This document shows, piece after piece, positions 44,191 through 56,657 of a stretch of 64,000 bases of DNA (positions within the stretch are counted from its first letter, which is position 1; the number at the start of each line of letters is the position of its first letter). Under the pieces are notes generated by a model, which did not search any database, had not been told where the DNA came from, and saw only the letters and a program-made list of their open reading frames with translations. The position numbers were made by a program, and so were the translations under genes. Origin of the DNA: Chlorocebus sabaeus (taxonomy: Eukaryota > Chordata > Mammalia > Primates > Cercopithecidae); contig NC_132912.1 in assembly GCF_047675955.1 (NCBI RefSeq), positions 78,268,382 through 78,332,381 on the forward strand, in the 5' to 3' direction.

Positions 44191-46085
44191 AATACACATA
44201 TAAAGTTAGCTACACATAAAATACCTGTGAAATTGGTTTTCTCTGGGGAAAGGAACTATCTGGGAAATGAGGTGGAAGGAAGATTTTTCACTGCATTCCT
44301 TTTGGTGCCTTTTGAATTTAGAATCACATGCATGTATTACCCATATGAAAAACAGAATAACTTTTAAAAGCTATAGTGCCCTTCATTTTACAATCACAGG
44401 CTATTGAAGCCTGTTCATGGTGTCTATCCCTTCCATGTCTTGCTTTCTTGGAACAAGAAAGAACCAGAAGACAGTGAGCCAAGTCTTCAGGACAAGTGAT
44501 GCTTGGTTGTTTTAATTGTTGCCTTTTTGTCAAAAGCAGAAAAGCAGGTGGGAAGTTTTGAACCACCCCAAAGAGAAGTTTGATGCTGGTGGTGCTGTCA
44601 AAAAATGACTGCAACAATGGTTTTGGCCAAAGCTCCAAAAAGTCCCCTGAGAGTCTCAGAGAGCTGTGTGTCTATAGTTGCAGGGGATTAGTACAGGGAG
44701 CCCTGTATGATGAGAAGTGGCCACCCTAAAGGTTTTACCTTCCATTTGCAGTGCATGCACACCAACAGCATAGAGCTGCAGCCAAGACAGTCTGTGATGA
44801 GCAAATTGAAGCAACACTGTCTGGAATTGATACTCTTAATAGAAATTCCCTTAATAGTGTGGGATTCCAAGGAGGGAAGACCCCTTTTGTTCAGAGTGAT
44901 AAATCAAGGTGAGCTCTTTTATCCCAATATATATGAAATTGTAGTAATTTCTCTTTTTCCTGTCTTGGGTGTTCCACGTCACTAACTGAAGCAAGGTGAA
45001 TATCCAGTTAACTCAGTCCAACCTAAGAACACTCGGTCTTCCAAAATAGCTGCCTGAGTTCATCTACAAAAGGTTGAAACTTTCTAATAAAAGCAAATAC
45101 AAAGACCTGCTTTAACTGTGTGTGCCTTCTCATAGTTTCCTATGTCAGATTCCCAGAGAAGGCCCATTATTCCTCCAAATGAGTTTTCTGATCACTTAAA
45201 CAAATGGAGCATTCTGTTCCTCTCATTACTTGTTATAATGAATATTTTCAAATTAATGTATCACACAGTTAATATGTCTGCCATTGTTGTTTTCTTACCA
45301 ATTTGCTGTCAAACTTTGAAATAAACAGTCCCATAATAGCAGAATAACTCTATATAGTTTCAAATGCTTCTAAAGCTCATTCTATTTCTCCCTTTCTAAT
45401 TTCAGAAAGAATAACAGAGGCATGATAAATATCTCCTTTCTTGAGTATAATTTCTTGAATCTGATGAAAAATACAAGACACAAAAAATGCTAAGCCTCAA
45501 GACTGAAATCTTTTAATGTTTATCCCACAAATACTAGCTTCTCTCTTATGTACAAATGTTGACTTTAATAGATATTATAATTTTGTATAGCTGTTGATGT
45601 TGTTTTGGATTATTTAAAAGAGGGGGTCAAGAAAAAGATTAGAATCTTTTTTATTTCTACAGAGGAAGATGTTTTCTAAGGTGAAGTTCAAGATAAGATT
45701 ATTCCAAGTTAATATGAATATTAGGACAGATTTTAGAATAGTATAAGTTTTTAAAGGTGGGAGTTATTTTGCAAAAGTAATTTTATAGGATGGCCAAAGT
45801 CAAAAGTCAAGATGAAGAATAAATCAGTATTCATTAAATAAAAGATATTAAGAGAAAAAGTGATTTCTTTTTTTGAAGAATAAATAGGTGCCAAATTCAG
45901 GATGAACAGTAACCTGACTCATGTTTTTCACATTTCGCCATAGGATCTGTTCCAGGAGACATTTTCTCTCATCAACTTTAACCTTCCTGGGGAGTTTCGG
46001 TTCCCTCACTTTCTTCCTCTTCACTTTCTGAACTTTACTGTAGTATATAGAGGGCTACAATGGGGGCTCAGTAATTCAGATTTTC
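44191..46085. other. No recognised feature
   Basis: Unique-looking, AT-rich after 45000. Minus-strand (44638-44324) and plus-strand (44707-44985) frames lack domains. Confidence 0.4.
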
Positions 46086-46365
46086 TTTTTTTTCTTTTTT
46101 TTTTTTTTTTTTTGAGACGGAGTCTCGTTCTGTCCCCCACTGCAACCTCCACCTTCCCGGGTTCTTGTCATTCTCCTGCCTCAGCCTCCCAAGTAGCTGG
46201 GACTACAGGCGCCCGCCACCACTCCCAGCTAATTTTTTTGTAGTTTTAGTAGAGACGGGGTTTCACCATGTTAGCCAGGATGGTCTCGATCTTATGACCT
46301 TGTGATCCGCCCGCCTCAGCCTCCCAAAGTGCTGAGATTACAAGCGTAAGCCACCACGCCCGGCC
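46086..46365 (-). mobile_element. AluY-like SINE with internal deletion
   Basis: After 'GAGACGGAGTCTCGTTCTGT' the element jumps to 'CCCCCACTGCAACCTCCACC', so about 40 bp of the right arm are missing. The duplication AGTAATTCAGATTTTC is perfect on both sides (46070-46085 and 46366-46381). Confidence 0.95.
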
Positions 46366-46407
46366 AGTAATTCAGATTTTCACAATAATTATATTAAATA
46401 TGTTCCA

Positions 46408-46629
46408 GCCAATGAGAACACATTGACACAGGGAGGGGAACAACACAAAATGGGGCCTGTTGGGGAAGGGCCGGGGTGGGTGGGGAGAGCATCAGGATAA
46501 ATAGCTAATGCATGCCGGGCGTAATACCTAGGTGATGGGTTGACAGGTGCAGCAAACCACTATGGCACACGTTTACCTGTGTAACAAACCTGCACATGTA
46601 CCACAGAACTTAAAATAAATTTTAAAAAA
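46408..46629 (+). mobile_element. L1P 3' UTR end
   Basis: Plus-strand L1 3' end: 'AATGAGAACACATTGACACA', 'CAAAATGGGGCCTGTTGGGG', 'GGTGCAGCAAACCACTATGG', 'ACCTGCACATGTACC', then an A-rich end. About 220 bp. Confidence 0.88.
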
Positions 46630-46685
46630 AGAATGCATTTTTGCTATTAAAATAAATTTTTAATTATTTAAAAATACATATCTAT

Positions 46686-46985
46686 GGCCTGGCACGGTGG
46701 CTCATGCCTATAATCCCAGCACTTTGGGAGGCCGAGGCGGGCAGATCACGAGGTCAGGAGTTTGAGACCATCCTGGTTAACATGGTGAAACCCTGTCTCT
46801 ACTAAAAATACAAAAAAATTAGCCAGGCGTAGTGGCAGGGGCCTGTAGTCCCAACTACTTGGGAGGCCGAGGTGGGAGAATGGCGTGAACCCAGGAGGCA
46901 GAGCTTGCAGTGAGCCGAGAGCGTGCCACTGCACTCCAGCCTGGGCAACAGAGCAAGACTCCATCTCAAAAAAAAAAAAAAAAGA
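46686..46985 (+). mobile_element. Alu (AluY/S-like)
   Basis: A full-length plus-strand Alu starting 'GGCCTGGCACGGTGGCTCAT', with an A tail followed by a short (TA)n patch at 46990-47002. Confidence 0.95.
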
Positions 46986-47454
46986 AAAAAATATATATAT
47001 ATGTATGTTCTAGCATATGGGTAACTGAGTGTGAATGGGCTGTTGAAGCCTCAAAGATCCAAGCTTCAAAGGCAGGCCAAGATAATTTTAGCTTTAAGAT
47101 GACTTAAGTGTTATCAAAATATATGTCAGCCAAACAAAACAGAACAAAGCAACTCAAAAAGTACCAACTGAACTTTTAACTTTAACAGTATAGCTTCCTG
47201 GATAACTCACTGAGAGGAAAATAGTAAAATGTTATCTCTAGAAAGTAGGCTATTAACTTTAAAACAGTTAATTTTAAGGAAACATGTTTTAAACATTATG
47301 ACTTTGTTATTAAGTGGTTAGACTGAAGTACAAGAAGTTGTAATAGAATAATCAGATTCTAAATCTGTAAAAAAAAAAAAATCCTTAGAACACATTTAAA
47401 AGTCCAATCCTGACTACCCTTTCTTTTCTTCTCAACCTACCCACTGTTTATTTT

Positions 47455-47578
47455 ATTTTGTACAGACAAGGTCTCAGTATGTTGCCCAGGCTGGTTTCAA
47501 ACTCCTGCCCTCTAGCAATTTTCCCACCTTGGCCCTCAGAGTGCTGGGATTACAGGTGTGAACCATTGTGCCCAGCCC
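47455..47578 (-). mobile_element. Alu monomer (FRAM/old Alu half)
   Basis: A single Alu arm on the minus strand ('GTCTCAGTATGTTGCCCAGG' to 'CATTGTGCCCAGCCC'). Diverged. Confidence 0.8.
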
Positions 47579-47689
47579 TGTTTATTTTTGATGAGAAAAC
47601 AGAGAGGCTAGAAAGTCTTTTCAAGTCCAAGAGTTGCATTAGCCAATAATTAGCCAAATACACCAAAAGTTCACCTGCCTGTCTGATTT

Positions 47690-47985
47690 TGCTCATGGTG
47701 TCCTAACACAACTTACTAAACCTCAGCTGTCCTCTCACCCACTCTTGGAAGATTTTATGAAAACTTTCACTCACCCCTAGACTGAGGTAGATGCCCCTCT
47801 TCTTCCTTTCCTTAGCAAAACCACAGCACACAGTACACAAGCATTCGTATGCTGCATTGTAATTACAAATTTCCCTCTATCTCCCTCGTTAAACCGGAAG
47901 AGCAGGTGCTCTGTGTTTTCATGTCTGTATCTGCAGCACTTACCTAATACTCAGAATATATTAGGAGCTTAATGATCGACGTCTT
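47690..47985 (+). mobile_element. L2 3' end fragment
   Basis: 'GAGCAGGTGCTCTGTGTTTT', 'GTATCTGCAGCACTTACCTA' and 'ATATTAGGAGCTTAATGA' match the plus-strand LINE-2 3' end. Confidence 0.55.
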
Positions 47986-47989
47986 TAAA

Positions 47990-48814
47990 AGATTCAGTAA
48001 ACAGAACCAAAGTCTCTCTACCACAATTCTGCTTTTTTCACTCTACGTCCTATACTTAGACAATGTAAACATTTATTTGTTTTATTATTGCACTGAACAG
48101 CTGGGTTTTTTGTTTGTTTGCTGATTTGTTTTATCGACAGAACATCTGCCTTCATTTTTCAGTTAATGACATTGGGAAATCACTCCACTCTCTGTGTGGT
48201 TTGGGTAGGATGGACCCCCACTTCTAGCTCTGAGAATGATCTGGAGACTCAGTCCTTATATTTTGTGTACGTGGCCAGAGGGATAGTTTCAAGACCTCAA
48301 GTATGGAACTCAAGTCAGATGAACTGACTAAATCCTAGGACTGCTCTAGAAATATTTTGGAGGAAGAAGCTCTCTTTAAACTGACACTGATATCCGTAAA
48401 TAGGATATTATTAATAGTTTGAACCTGCCTGGGGCCACTAACTAGGGCCTGATAATGAAGCCAGCTCTGAGGAATACAGAGTTGACAGGAAGAGAAGAGA
48501 TTTGGTAATATCCATTAAGCTTCTGAACCTAGCTATGCCTCAAGTCAACAATATTAGTTAGAATGCATTTGGCTGCAAATAACAAGACATTCCATTAAAA
48601 GTGAGCATTTATTTTCGTCATATAACAAAGAGTTCATCAGATAGGTTTTGCCAGCACTGATTCAGTAGAACAAATCAAGGCTTTCAGCACACATAAAAAC
48701 TGCACTTAGTTGACTGGGAGAATTGAAACTAAGACGTTTTCTTCTCTTCAACAAAAGATGGAAGAAAAACCTAGCCTACTTCCAGTAAAAAATATATTTA
48801 TTTAGTGCACTTTT
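47990..48814. other. No recognised gene; possible old repeat near 48548
   Basis: Unique-looking. See 28735 for the related opening pattern near 48555. Confidence 0.35.
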
Positions 48815-49100
48815 TCTTTTTAATCTTTTTTGAGGCAGAGCAAGACTGGAGTGTAATGGTGCGATCTCGACTCACTGCAACCTCTGCCTCCCGGGTTTCA
48901 GCTGTTCTCCCACCTCAGCCTCCCAAGTAGCTGGGATTATAGGGAAGTGCCACCACATCTGACCAATATTTTGCATTTTCAGTAGAGATGGGGTTTGACC
49001 ATGGTGGTCAGGCTGATCTAGAACTCCTGACCTCAGGTGTTCTTTCCGCCTCGGCATCCCAAAGTGCTGGGATTACAGGTGTAAGGCACCGTGCCTGGCT
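48815..49100 (-). mobile_element. Alu (older, AluS/J-like)
   Basis: A minus-strand Alu with an irregular T tail. The first part of the right arm is shortened ('GAGGCAGAGCAAGACTGGAG'). It ends 'CCGTGCCTGGCTG'. Confidence 0.92.
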
Positions 49101-49104
49101 GTAT

Positions 49105-49480
49105 GGAACATATTTTGATCCTGGTTCATGCAAACAAAGTATTACAATTTATGCAACAACAAGAGAACTATGAACACACTGAGTGGATATTTGATGACAG
49201 TAAGGAATATTGGAATTATAGGACTATGGTTATGTTCTTAAAGAAAACCCTTTCATCTTTTAGAACACCTATGAAATACTTTCAGAATAAAAGATATGCT
49301 GTTTGAGATTTGCTTCAAATTGATCCATGGCTTGGACTGGGAGGAGGGGAGCAATTTAGATAAAACAAGATTGATTATGGGTTCACAGTGTTGAAACTGG
49401 ATGATGGGTTTATGAGAATTTAATTAGTCTTTTTACTTTGGATTATATTTAACATTTGCCATAATACAAATTTTAAAAAT
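49105..49480 (+). mobile_element. Probable old LINE 3' UTR (L1M-like)
   Basis: 'TTTGAGATTTGCTTCAAATT', 'ACAAGATTGATTATGGGTTC' and 'TTGAAACTGGATGATGGGTT' belong to a widely dispersed mammalian 3' UTR that I associate with old L1, but the exact family is uncertain. Confidence 0.4.
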
Positions 49481-49822
49481 ATTTAGGCATGTCTTTTAAA
49501 ATAATTTTAGGGTCATACACTATCCCTATATTAATTGCTTAATTTTTTCAGAAAGAGTGATTTAAGTCATTAATTACTAAGTTAATTGCCCAAAGGAAAA
49601 CACAATGCATTTATTTTAACTTAAATTGGCTGACTCTATTTATCAACTTTAAAAAGTGCTGCTAAATTGCTGTCTTATATTAAGTAGACAGCAAAATCTG
49701 GAACAGTGCCCAGTGCAGCAGTGTTCTAGTAGTGCCCACCACCAACCCTGGGCTTCCACAAATATTTGATTCACATTTCACCTTTCACATATTTTCTAAT
49801 TATGTTTAAAACTGTCATTTTA

Positions 49823-50126
49823 GGCCGGGTGTGATGGCTCATGCCTATAATCCTAGCACTTTGGAAGGCTGAGGCTGGTGGATTACTTGAGACCAGGAGT
49901 TCAAGACCAGCCTGGCTAACATGGTGAAATCCCGTCTCTACTGAAAATGCAAAAATTAGCCAGGTGTGGTGGCGCCCGCCTATAATCCCAGGCTACTCGG
50001 GAGGCTGAGGCATGAGAATTGCTTGAACCCAGGAGATGGAAGTTGCAGTGAGCCGAGATCGCATCACTGCACTCCAGCCTGGGCAACAGAGTGAGACTGT
50101 CTCAAAAAAAACAAAACAAAACCAAA
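49823..50126 (+). mobile_element. Alu (AluS-like)
   Basis: Full length, starting 'GGCCGGGTGTGATGGCTCAT', with an AAAAC-type tail. 'AAAACTGTCATTT' is duplicated near 49807 and 50128. Confidence 0.95.
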
Positions 50127-50441
50127 CAAAACTGTCATTTAAAAAACTCAGCTCGAAGAACTACCAGCCTGTTACCATGTATGCAGGTTAATTCAATTTT
50201 CCTGACTAAGGAGTAAGATTATTTCTGTCATCACTGTTAAATTGAATAAAGAACATCCTGAGACTGCAAGGTGAGTGGTTGGAAAGTAGTACACAATTCG
50301 TCTTAACTAGTTTATGTGAATCTGAGTTTTCTCAACATTTTATAACCCTCCACAATTTTGAATGTTTTAAGTGATTTGTGACTGCAACTTACAACAATAT
50401 CCAAATATTAATTTTTTGTGGTTACGTTTGAGCATTATAGT

Positions 50442-50817
50442 AGCTATGATCTGAATCTTGGTGTTCCCACACTCCACTCCAAATTCATTTTGGAACCTAA
50501 TATCCAACATCCAATATGATAGCATTAAGAGGTGGGAACTTTGGGGAAGTGATTAGGTCTTGCAGGCTGTATCCTACTGAATGAAGTTAGTGTCATTATA
50601 AAAGAGGTTGCAGGGAGCTGCCTTTCCACTTCTGCCATGTGAAGATACATAGAAGGTGCCATCTATGAAGAACAAAAAGATCCTCACCAGACACCAAACC
50701 TGCTAGTACCTTGATCTTGGACTTCCCAGTCTCTAGAACTGGAAGTGCTAAATTTACATTGTTCATAAATTACCCAGTCTAAGATATTTTGTCCTACAAC
50801 CTGAACAGACTAAAACA
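50442..50817 (+). mobile_element. MaLR-type solo LTR
   Basis: Plus-strand LTR: 'AGCTATGATCTGAATCTTGG', 'AGCATTAAGAGGTGGGAACT', 'CATTATAAAAGAGGTTGCAG' (TATA-like), 'CTTGATCTTGGACTTCCCAG', ending 'CTGAACAGACTAAAACA'. It is the same LTR class as 21980-22327, in the opposite orientation. No clear duplication. Confidence 0.75.
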
Positions 50818-51224
50818 GAAATTAGTAACAACAGGTGGGTTGTTGCTATATAACAAGTACCTAAAAATGTGGAAGCAGCTTTGCAACTGGGTAATGAGTA
50901 GAGGATGGAAAAATTTGGAGGTACATGCTGGAAAAAACCTGTCTTGCCATGAATGGACCATAAAGGTGATTCTGGTGAGAGCTCAGAAGAGGAGAGCTGT
51001 ACAGAAAAGCCTTGATATTCGTAGAGATTACCTAAGTGCTGGTGAAATAAGAAACATGTTGCTGGAAACTGGAGGAAAGGCTATCCTTGTTGTAAAGGGG
51101 CAAACAACTTGGCTGAATTGTATTTGTGTCCGAGAGTTTTGTGGAAGGCAGAACTTGCTGCCAGTGATGAAATACAAAATCTGGTAGAAGCAATCCATTC
51201 TATTTTATTCTATTCTATTAATTA

Positions 51225-51420
51225 AAAAGGTAGTACAGTATGTTCTAGAATCAAACAGATCTGGTTTAAGTCCCAGCCAGGTTGGTCACTTACAGCTGTT
51301 TGAATTGAGCAAGTTTTTTTAAACTTTTGAGTCTTTGTGGCTTCCTTTTCTGTATTTACCCGCCTCAGGGTTGTAAGGATTAAACGAGATAAAACATATC
51401 TAACCACCATGACAGTAAAA
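51225..51420 (+). mobile_element. MIR remnant
   Basis: Plus-strand MIR: 'GAATCAAACAGATCTGGTTT', 'TGAATTGAGCAAGTTTTTTT', 'GGTTGTAAGGATTAAACGAG'. Confidence 0.7.
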
Positions 51421-51754
51421 TTTTAAAAAAACTAAATATTAGCTGTTTCTGCTATCATTATTATATATAAAGTCTCTAACTCATACTTTATATCATAGGA
51501 CTACTAAAAAGATTTAGTTTTCTAAGTGAATAGACTCCAATTCCATTTTCAAATGGGGAGAATATTTAAAAGGTGAAGAAAACACTTGGAAGGTGGGTAT
51601 GCTTTTAGCTTATCTGTACTAAGGTCCATAGAAATAATTTAAGAGTGGTTGCATAAGCTGTTAAATCAAAACCATTAGGACAAAAATACTACTTTTTAGT
51701 AATGTAGGTAAAAAAGTAATTGAGTCCAATTGAGTTACATGATAAACATTAAAA

Positions 51755-51899
51755 AAATTTTTTTTGAATTTTATTTTAAGTTCCGGGGTACATGTGTAGG
51801 TTTGTTACATAGGTAAATGTGTGCCATGGTGGTTTGCTGCACAGATCAACCCATCACCTAGGTATTAAACTCAGCATCCATGAGCTATTCTTCCTGATG
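51755..51899 (-). mobile_element. L1P 3' end, severely truncated
   Basis: 'TTTATTTTAAGTTCCGGGGT', 'GTTACATAGGTAAATGTGTG', 'CACAGATCAACCCATCACCT'. This is about 145 bp of primate L1 3' UTR in reverse. Confidence 0.85.
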
Positions 51900-52191
51900 C
51901 ACAATAAGAATTGATTGGCAGAATTTTTTTAAAAAGAATTGAATTTTCAGGACAATAACTTTGCTTTATCTTTGTTCTGTAGTTATTTTCACTTGTTTGC
52001 CATTTTACCATTCACCTGTGACTTAGCAATTGCAAAATGAAGTGTCAAATCCTACAAATGCACAAGGGAAATGACTTTTCTCAAATATAGTAACCACGGA
52101 AGACGCTTAACTCTTTATCAGAAACCTAGCATCTTTTCAATATGCCTAAGATTCAAAGGTTTAATTTATACTCAACATTGTTTTAATCATA

Positions 52192-52345
52192 TTGCTTTTA
52201 TTTATTTTATTTTACTTTATATTCATAGAGACAAGGTCTCCTTTTGTTGCCCAGGCTGGTTTTGAACCCCTGACTTGAAGCAATCCTCTGGCATTGGCCT
52301 CCCAAAGTTCTGGGATTACAGGCATAAGCCATTGCGCTTGGCCCA
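52192..52345 (-). mobile_element. Alu monomer fragment
   Basis: A TTTATTTTATTTTA tail followed by one Alu arm ('GACAAGGTCTCCTTTTGTTG' to 'CATTGCGCTTGGCCC'). 'ATACTCAACATT' occurs on both sides (near 52168 and 52346), but the left copy is some 20 bp from the tail. Confidence 0.8.
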
Positions 52346-54317
52346 TACTCAACATTTCAAATCTGTATTCTTTACTATAGCTTCGTAGATAATATGGACT
52401 CTTGCTCATATATCCTCTGCTAAAGAAAAATCAAGGCATTTCATTCTCAATCTCTTGGATTCTTGCTTAAATCAATGAGAGATTTGTGTACCTAACATTG
52501 AGTCACAAATATCCAACTCAGGAAACAAAATGATTACAAAGTTAAAGACATGAATGTTCCCTTTCTATACTTTTAGCTAAACATCTTGAAAAAGAGCTTC
52601 TCCTAACCAGTAGTGTAATAATGAGAGGGATGTTTGTACTATGTAGTCAAATATGATTAATTTGAGAATAAATCCGTTTTTACAAAATGTATTAGAAGTA
52701 GAACTAATAAAATTACTGAAGTACTATTATATTAGTATATGATAATTAAAAAGAAAATGAGCATATCAAATTTAAGGGATGGAAACATGATTTATAATAT
52801 CTGTAAGGATTAATAACTTATAAGAGAATAACTAATTCTTTTAACCATTTTGATTTATTAAAAAATAGAAGTGTGAAATCATTAGGACTCATTTCATATT
52901 GACCTATTTTAGAAAAAAAGTAGGTTGATTATTAGGAAAGCAAATGAGAACCAAGAGAAATAATCTATAATAATTGATCATTAATTAATTTTGACTGGTT
53001 ATTCTTGCTAGACATTTGTATGAAATTAATAATATTGAAAGTACGTCAATCAATTTAGCCAAGTATTTGACATAAGTTATTTTAATGACACATGAAAGAT
53101 ATCTTGTTAACATTCTGGATGAATAATTTTATTCAAACAAGCATAAATATGATGATCATAATAACAGAATCAGATTTGTAGTCTTATTTTTTAAATTGAT
53201 GACTATGGTATCAAACACTTACTGTTGTGTCATCTTTTGTCATTACTCTTGTCAATTTGAAGTTTGCAAAGCAATGCAGCCACAGAAATAAATAATGGTG
53301 ATCATGGAAATTATTTAATTCAACATATAGAACTTTACAAGGTATATGTAAGTATGAGGCTGAGAATGGAGGTGGTAGGACTTTTCATCGTACTTTCCAT
53401 TTGAAAAATTAAAGACTCACAATTCAGCAGATAATATCCTATGTTTGGTTATACTACTAACAGTAACCTTCCTCTGAAGAAAGCTGAAAATGAACTTAGC
53501 AACGTTGAGACTGACTCTTGGCTTTAAAGAGATAGATGTGACTATTGTTCAAGAGCTGTATCTTAAAAGAGAGATTTTGCTTTATTTTTGAAGAGAAAAA
53601 TTGCTGCTACTGCAAGGAAGAAACAAATGAGTTTGTCAGTGGATGAATGAATGTATTTGTTCTGCGGTGGGTGCAGCTGTACCATACTGCAGTCATGGCA
53701 TTGTCAAGGAAGCATTTTATTTAAAAGACATTGCAGCTGTCATGACCACTGAGTTCCCAGTTGGTTAATGAATTTCATATAAATGGTGACAATTGGGTAT
53801 GGGAGGCAGAAAAACAAGTAGCACACCAGGATCCTCAGCACTGAGCATCTCTCCTTTCTCCGTCCCTTTACTTCCCATTTAACTGTCTGTTCCTCCAATA
53901 GCATTTACAGCTTTTAAGCTCACAGCTGGAAAGACAAACTGCACCAAGAGTCTTTCAAATGTTGCTGCTGTTGAGAGAGGAACGTAAGGGGATGGGCCTT
54001 GAGGACATAATGTACCTGGGCGAAGTTTTTGCCAATACCGTGAGCAGTCATTTTTAAACAATGGAAAAATATAGTGGTCGGCAGCGATTAATAACCAATT
54101 CATGTCCTTTAGTAAATGCTGTCACGGAAAATGCCACATCAGAAAACCACTTTGTGAAACGTTCTTTTATCAGATACAGAAATTGTACCTGAAGATGCCA
54201 TAGAGTATACATCAACTGTTACAGAAATACCATAGTAAGTGGAAGCTAACAATTTATCATATTACTAAAAATATTTTGTAAGAGATTGTCACCATGCCCC
54301 TGCAGTAGACTAAAGGA
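52346..54317. other. No recognised feature (AT-rich)
   Basis: About 2 kb of AT-rich sequence without any recognised repeat. This is one of the larger repeat-free spaces in the window. Confidence 0.45.
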
Positions 54318-54387
54318 ACTTAATAAATAGCAAATTATTTTGTTATTTTTATAACATTTTATAATGATTACATTATATCTACTCTCT
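54318..54387. repeat. 70-bp dispersed duplicate, copy A
   Basis: It begins 'ACTTAATAAATAGCAAATTA' and matches 55645-55714 at 66 of 70 positions with no gaps. The flanks do not match. Confidence 0.9.
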
Positions 54388-54674
54388 TCTAGAAAAGTGT
54401 GATATAGAAGTAGGTAGATACTCTCCAAGGCTTGTTCTAATTTATAAATACTATGATTGAATCTTGTTTGCTTTGAAAGTCCTGTAATACATTTTCCCAT
54501 GGGTCCTAAAATTCCGATCTAATTAAGTCATAAAGAAATGACATCAAACTAGATCTTTTATGCTAAAATTGTTGCACAGTAGGTTTTATTCTGTACCTTA
54601 GAAAAACAGCAAAACATCCACTTTGTACATGATAATAATTACTAAACCATTCTCGTATTCAAAATACATATGGC

Positions 54675-54983
54675 GGCCGGGCACGTGGCGCAAGCCTGTA
54701 ATCCCAGCACTTTGGGAGGCCGAGACGGGCGGATCACGAGGTCAGGAGATCAAGACCATCCTGGCTAACACGGTGAAACCCCGTCTGTACTAAAAAATAC
54801 AAAAAACTAGCCGGGCGAAGAGGCGGGCGACTGTAGTCCCAGCTACTCGGGAGGCTGAGGCAGGAGAATGGCGTAAACCCGGGAGGTAGAGCTTGCAGTG
54901 AGCTGAGATCCGGCCACTGCACTCCAGCCTGGGCAACAGAGCGAGACTCCGTCTCAAAAACAAACAAACAAACAAAAAAAACC
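54675..54983 (+). mobile_element. AluY, Old World monkey type
   Basis: Carries 'CAAGCCTGTAATCC', 'GAGACGGGCGG', 'ACTAGCCGGGCG', 'GAATGGCGTAAACC' and 'GAGATCCGGCCACTGCAC'. An AAACAAAC tail follows. It is flanked by AAAATACATATGGC and AAAATATATACGGC (two mismatches). Confidence 0.95.
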
Positions 54984-55644
54984 AAAATATATACGGCAAA
55001 ATCTTGTATTTATTTAACAATTCTAACCAGTCATTATATGAAAATGAATTTTCTAGTACAACCTAAATTTGCAATTTTCCCTAAAAGTTTTTAGAGGAAA
55101 ATATTTTGTTTGACTAATGAAAGATGATAAACAAGATTAGTTTCTCGTTTTGTTTCCCATATTGACTTATTAAGAAATAGAAAAAAATCAGTAAAATATA
55201 CTAAGGGATCTTAAGAATTGTTTTATTCCTTTCCACAGACAATTTCAATTTACAAACTCATTCTTATTAAAACTGCGTTATGTTAAAAAGTGACTTATGA
55301 ATATCATGATTTCTTTAACCATCCTTTTTATTTTATTAATTTTATGAATTTAAAACACCAGTAATTAAAAAAAAATTAGTTTCAGTAAATAAGTAATATC
55401 CAAAAAGGGGAAACTAATTTTATTTTAGATAATAAAATATATATCATTTTGTATATAATTTCTATAATGAGCTTGAACATAAGAAACTATTAAGTAAAGA
55501 AGTTCCAAGTAGAATTCAGTTAAATAAAAACTACAGAGAAAAATGTAATATTGGACATTGAAGAGAAAATCTTTTAGAAGTGAGATGACCAGTTCTTTTC
55601 TAATAGGAAGAGATCGTCAATATGCCCAGTAGTGTGCTTTTACT
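54984..55644. other. No recognised feature (AT-rich)
   Basis: Very AT-rich. No gene or repeat named. Confidence 0.4.
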
Positions 55645-55714
55645 ACTTAATAAATAGTAAATTATTTTGTTACTTTTATAACATTTTATAATAATTACAT
55701 TATATCTACCCTCT
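55645..55714. repeat. 70-bp dispersed duplicate, copy B
   Basis: Second copy of 54318-54387, about 1.26 kb downstream, same orientation, four substitutions. Confidence 0.9.
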
Positions 55715-56091
55715 AATATTTATTAAATAGTATCTGTTTCTGGGCATAGCAACATTTTAAAAGCATGTTTTGGTTCAACACTTTTCACATATGAATCAAG
55801 TATTTGATTAATATACAAAAGTCTTCAAAATATTTAAAACTACACATTAAGCAACATACATTGAACCTGCAGATAAAATCTCACCTTTTACTTATATACT
55901 ATGCTAGAAAGGAGTGATGTTGTTAAATACATTTCCACGAATTCATATAAATGAAACAAATTCATATAAATGAAAGCAAATAAATGAAACGCCAAAAGAT
56001 GAACACATTGGTAGGACACAAAAAATAACGGCATATATGTGATGACATATTCCCTGGCATGCACAAATGTCCTTTTAAATAATCAGAGCCA
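55715..56091. other. No recognised feature
   Basis: AT-rich. A short tandem of 'TTCATATAAATGAAA' type lies at about 55942-55988. Confidence 0.4.
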
Positions 56092-56394
56092 GCCTGACAC
56101 AGTGGCTCACACCTGTAATCCCAGCACTTTGGGAGGCTGAGGTGGGAGGATCCTTTGAAGCCAGGAGCTCTAGACCAGTCTAGAAAGCATGATACCCCCC
56201 TTATCTCTACAAAAAAGTTAAAAAATTATCTGGGTGTGCGTGGTGGCACACAATTGTAGTCCCAGCTCCTCAAGAGGTGAGTGTGAGGGATTGCTAGAGC
56301 CAAGAGTTCAAGGTTGCAGTGAGCCATGATCATGCCACTGCACTCCAACCTGGATGACAGGGTGAGACCCTGACTTAAAAAAAAAAGAAAAGAA
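56092..56394 (+). mobile_element. AluJ-like SINE
   Basis: A plus-strand, strongly diverged Alu starting 'GCCTGACACAGTGGCTCACA'. TCAGAGCC is repeated at both sides (56083-56090 and about 56399). Confidence 0.9.
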
Positions 56395-56657
56395 AAAACT
56401 CAGAGCCACATTATTTGGGTAACGAGTGGCAAAAATTCTTTGTTGATAGTATATGCTATTTTACACTTTATTTACTTATTTCAACTAAATAATTTAGTAG
56501 GTATTTCAGAAATGAATGACTGCATTTTCCAAGTGACAGAAAAATGGTTTGAAGAAATGAAATTATATTCATGGCAGATTTCAGAGATGGAAAAAAATTA
56601 GAACAGTGACCAGCAGAAAGCAAGCTTTCATTTAGTATTAGAAATTATTTAACACGA

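Noticed and set aside
50789..51187. 132-aa plus-strand frame after a MaLR LTR
   Set aside because: Its start lies inside the LTR and the peptide has no recognisable domain. Read-through from LTR into unique sequence is possible but unsupported.
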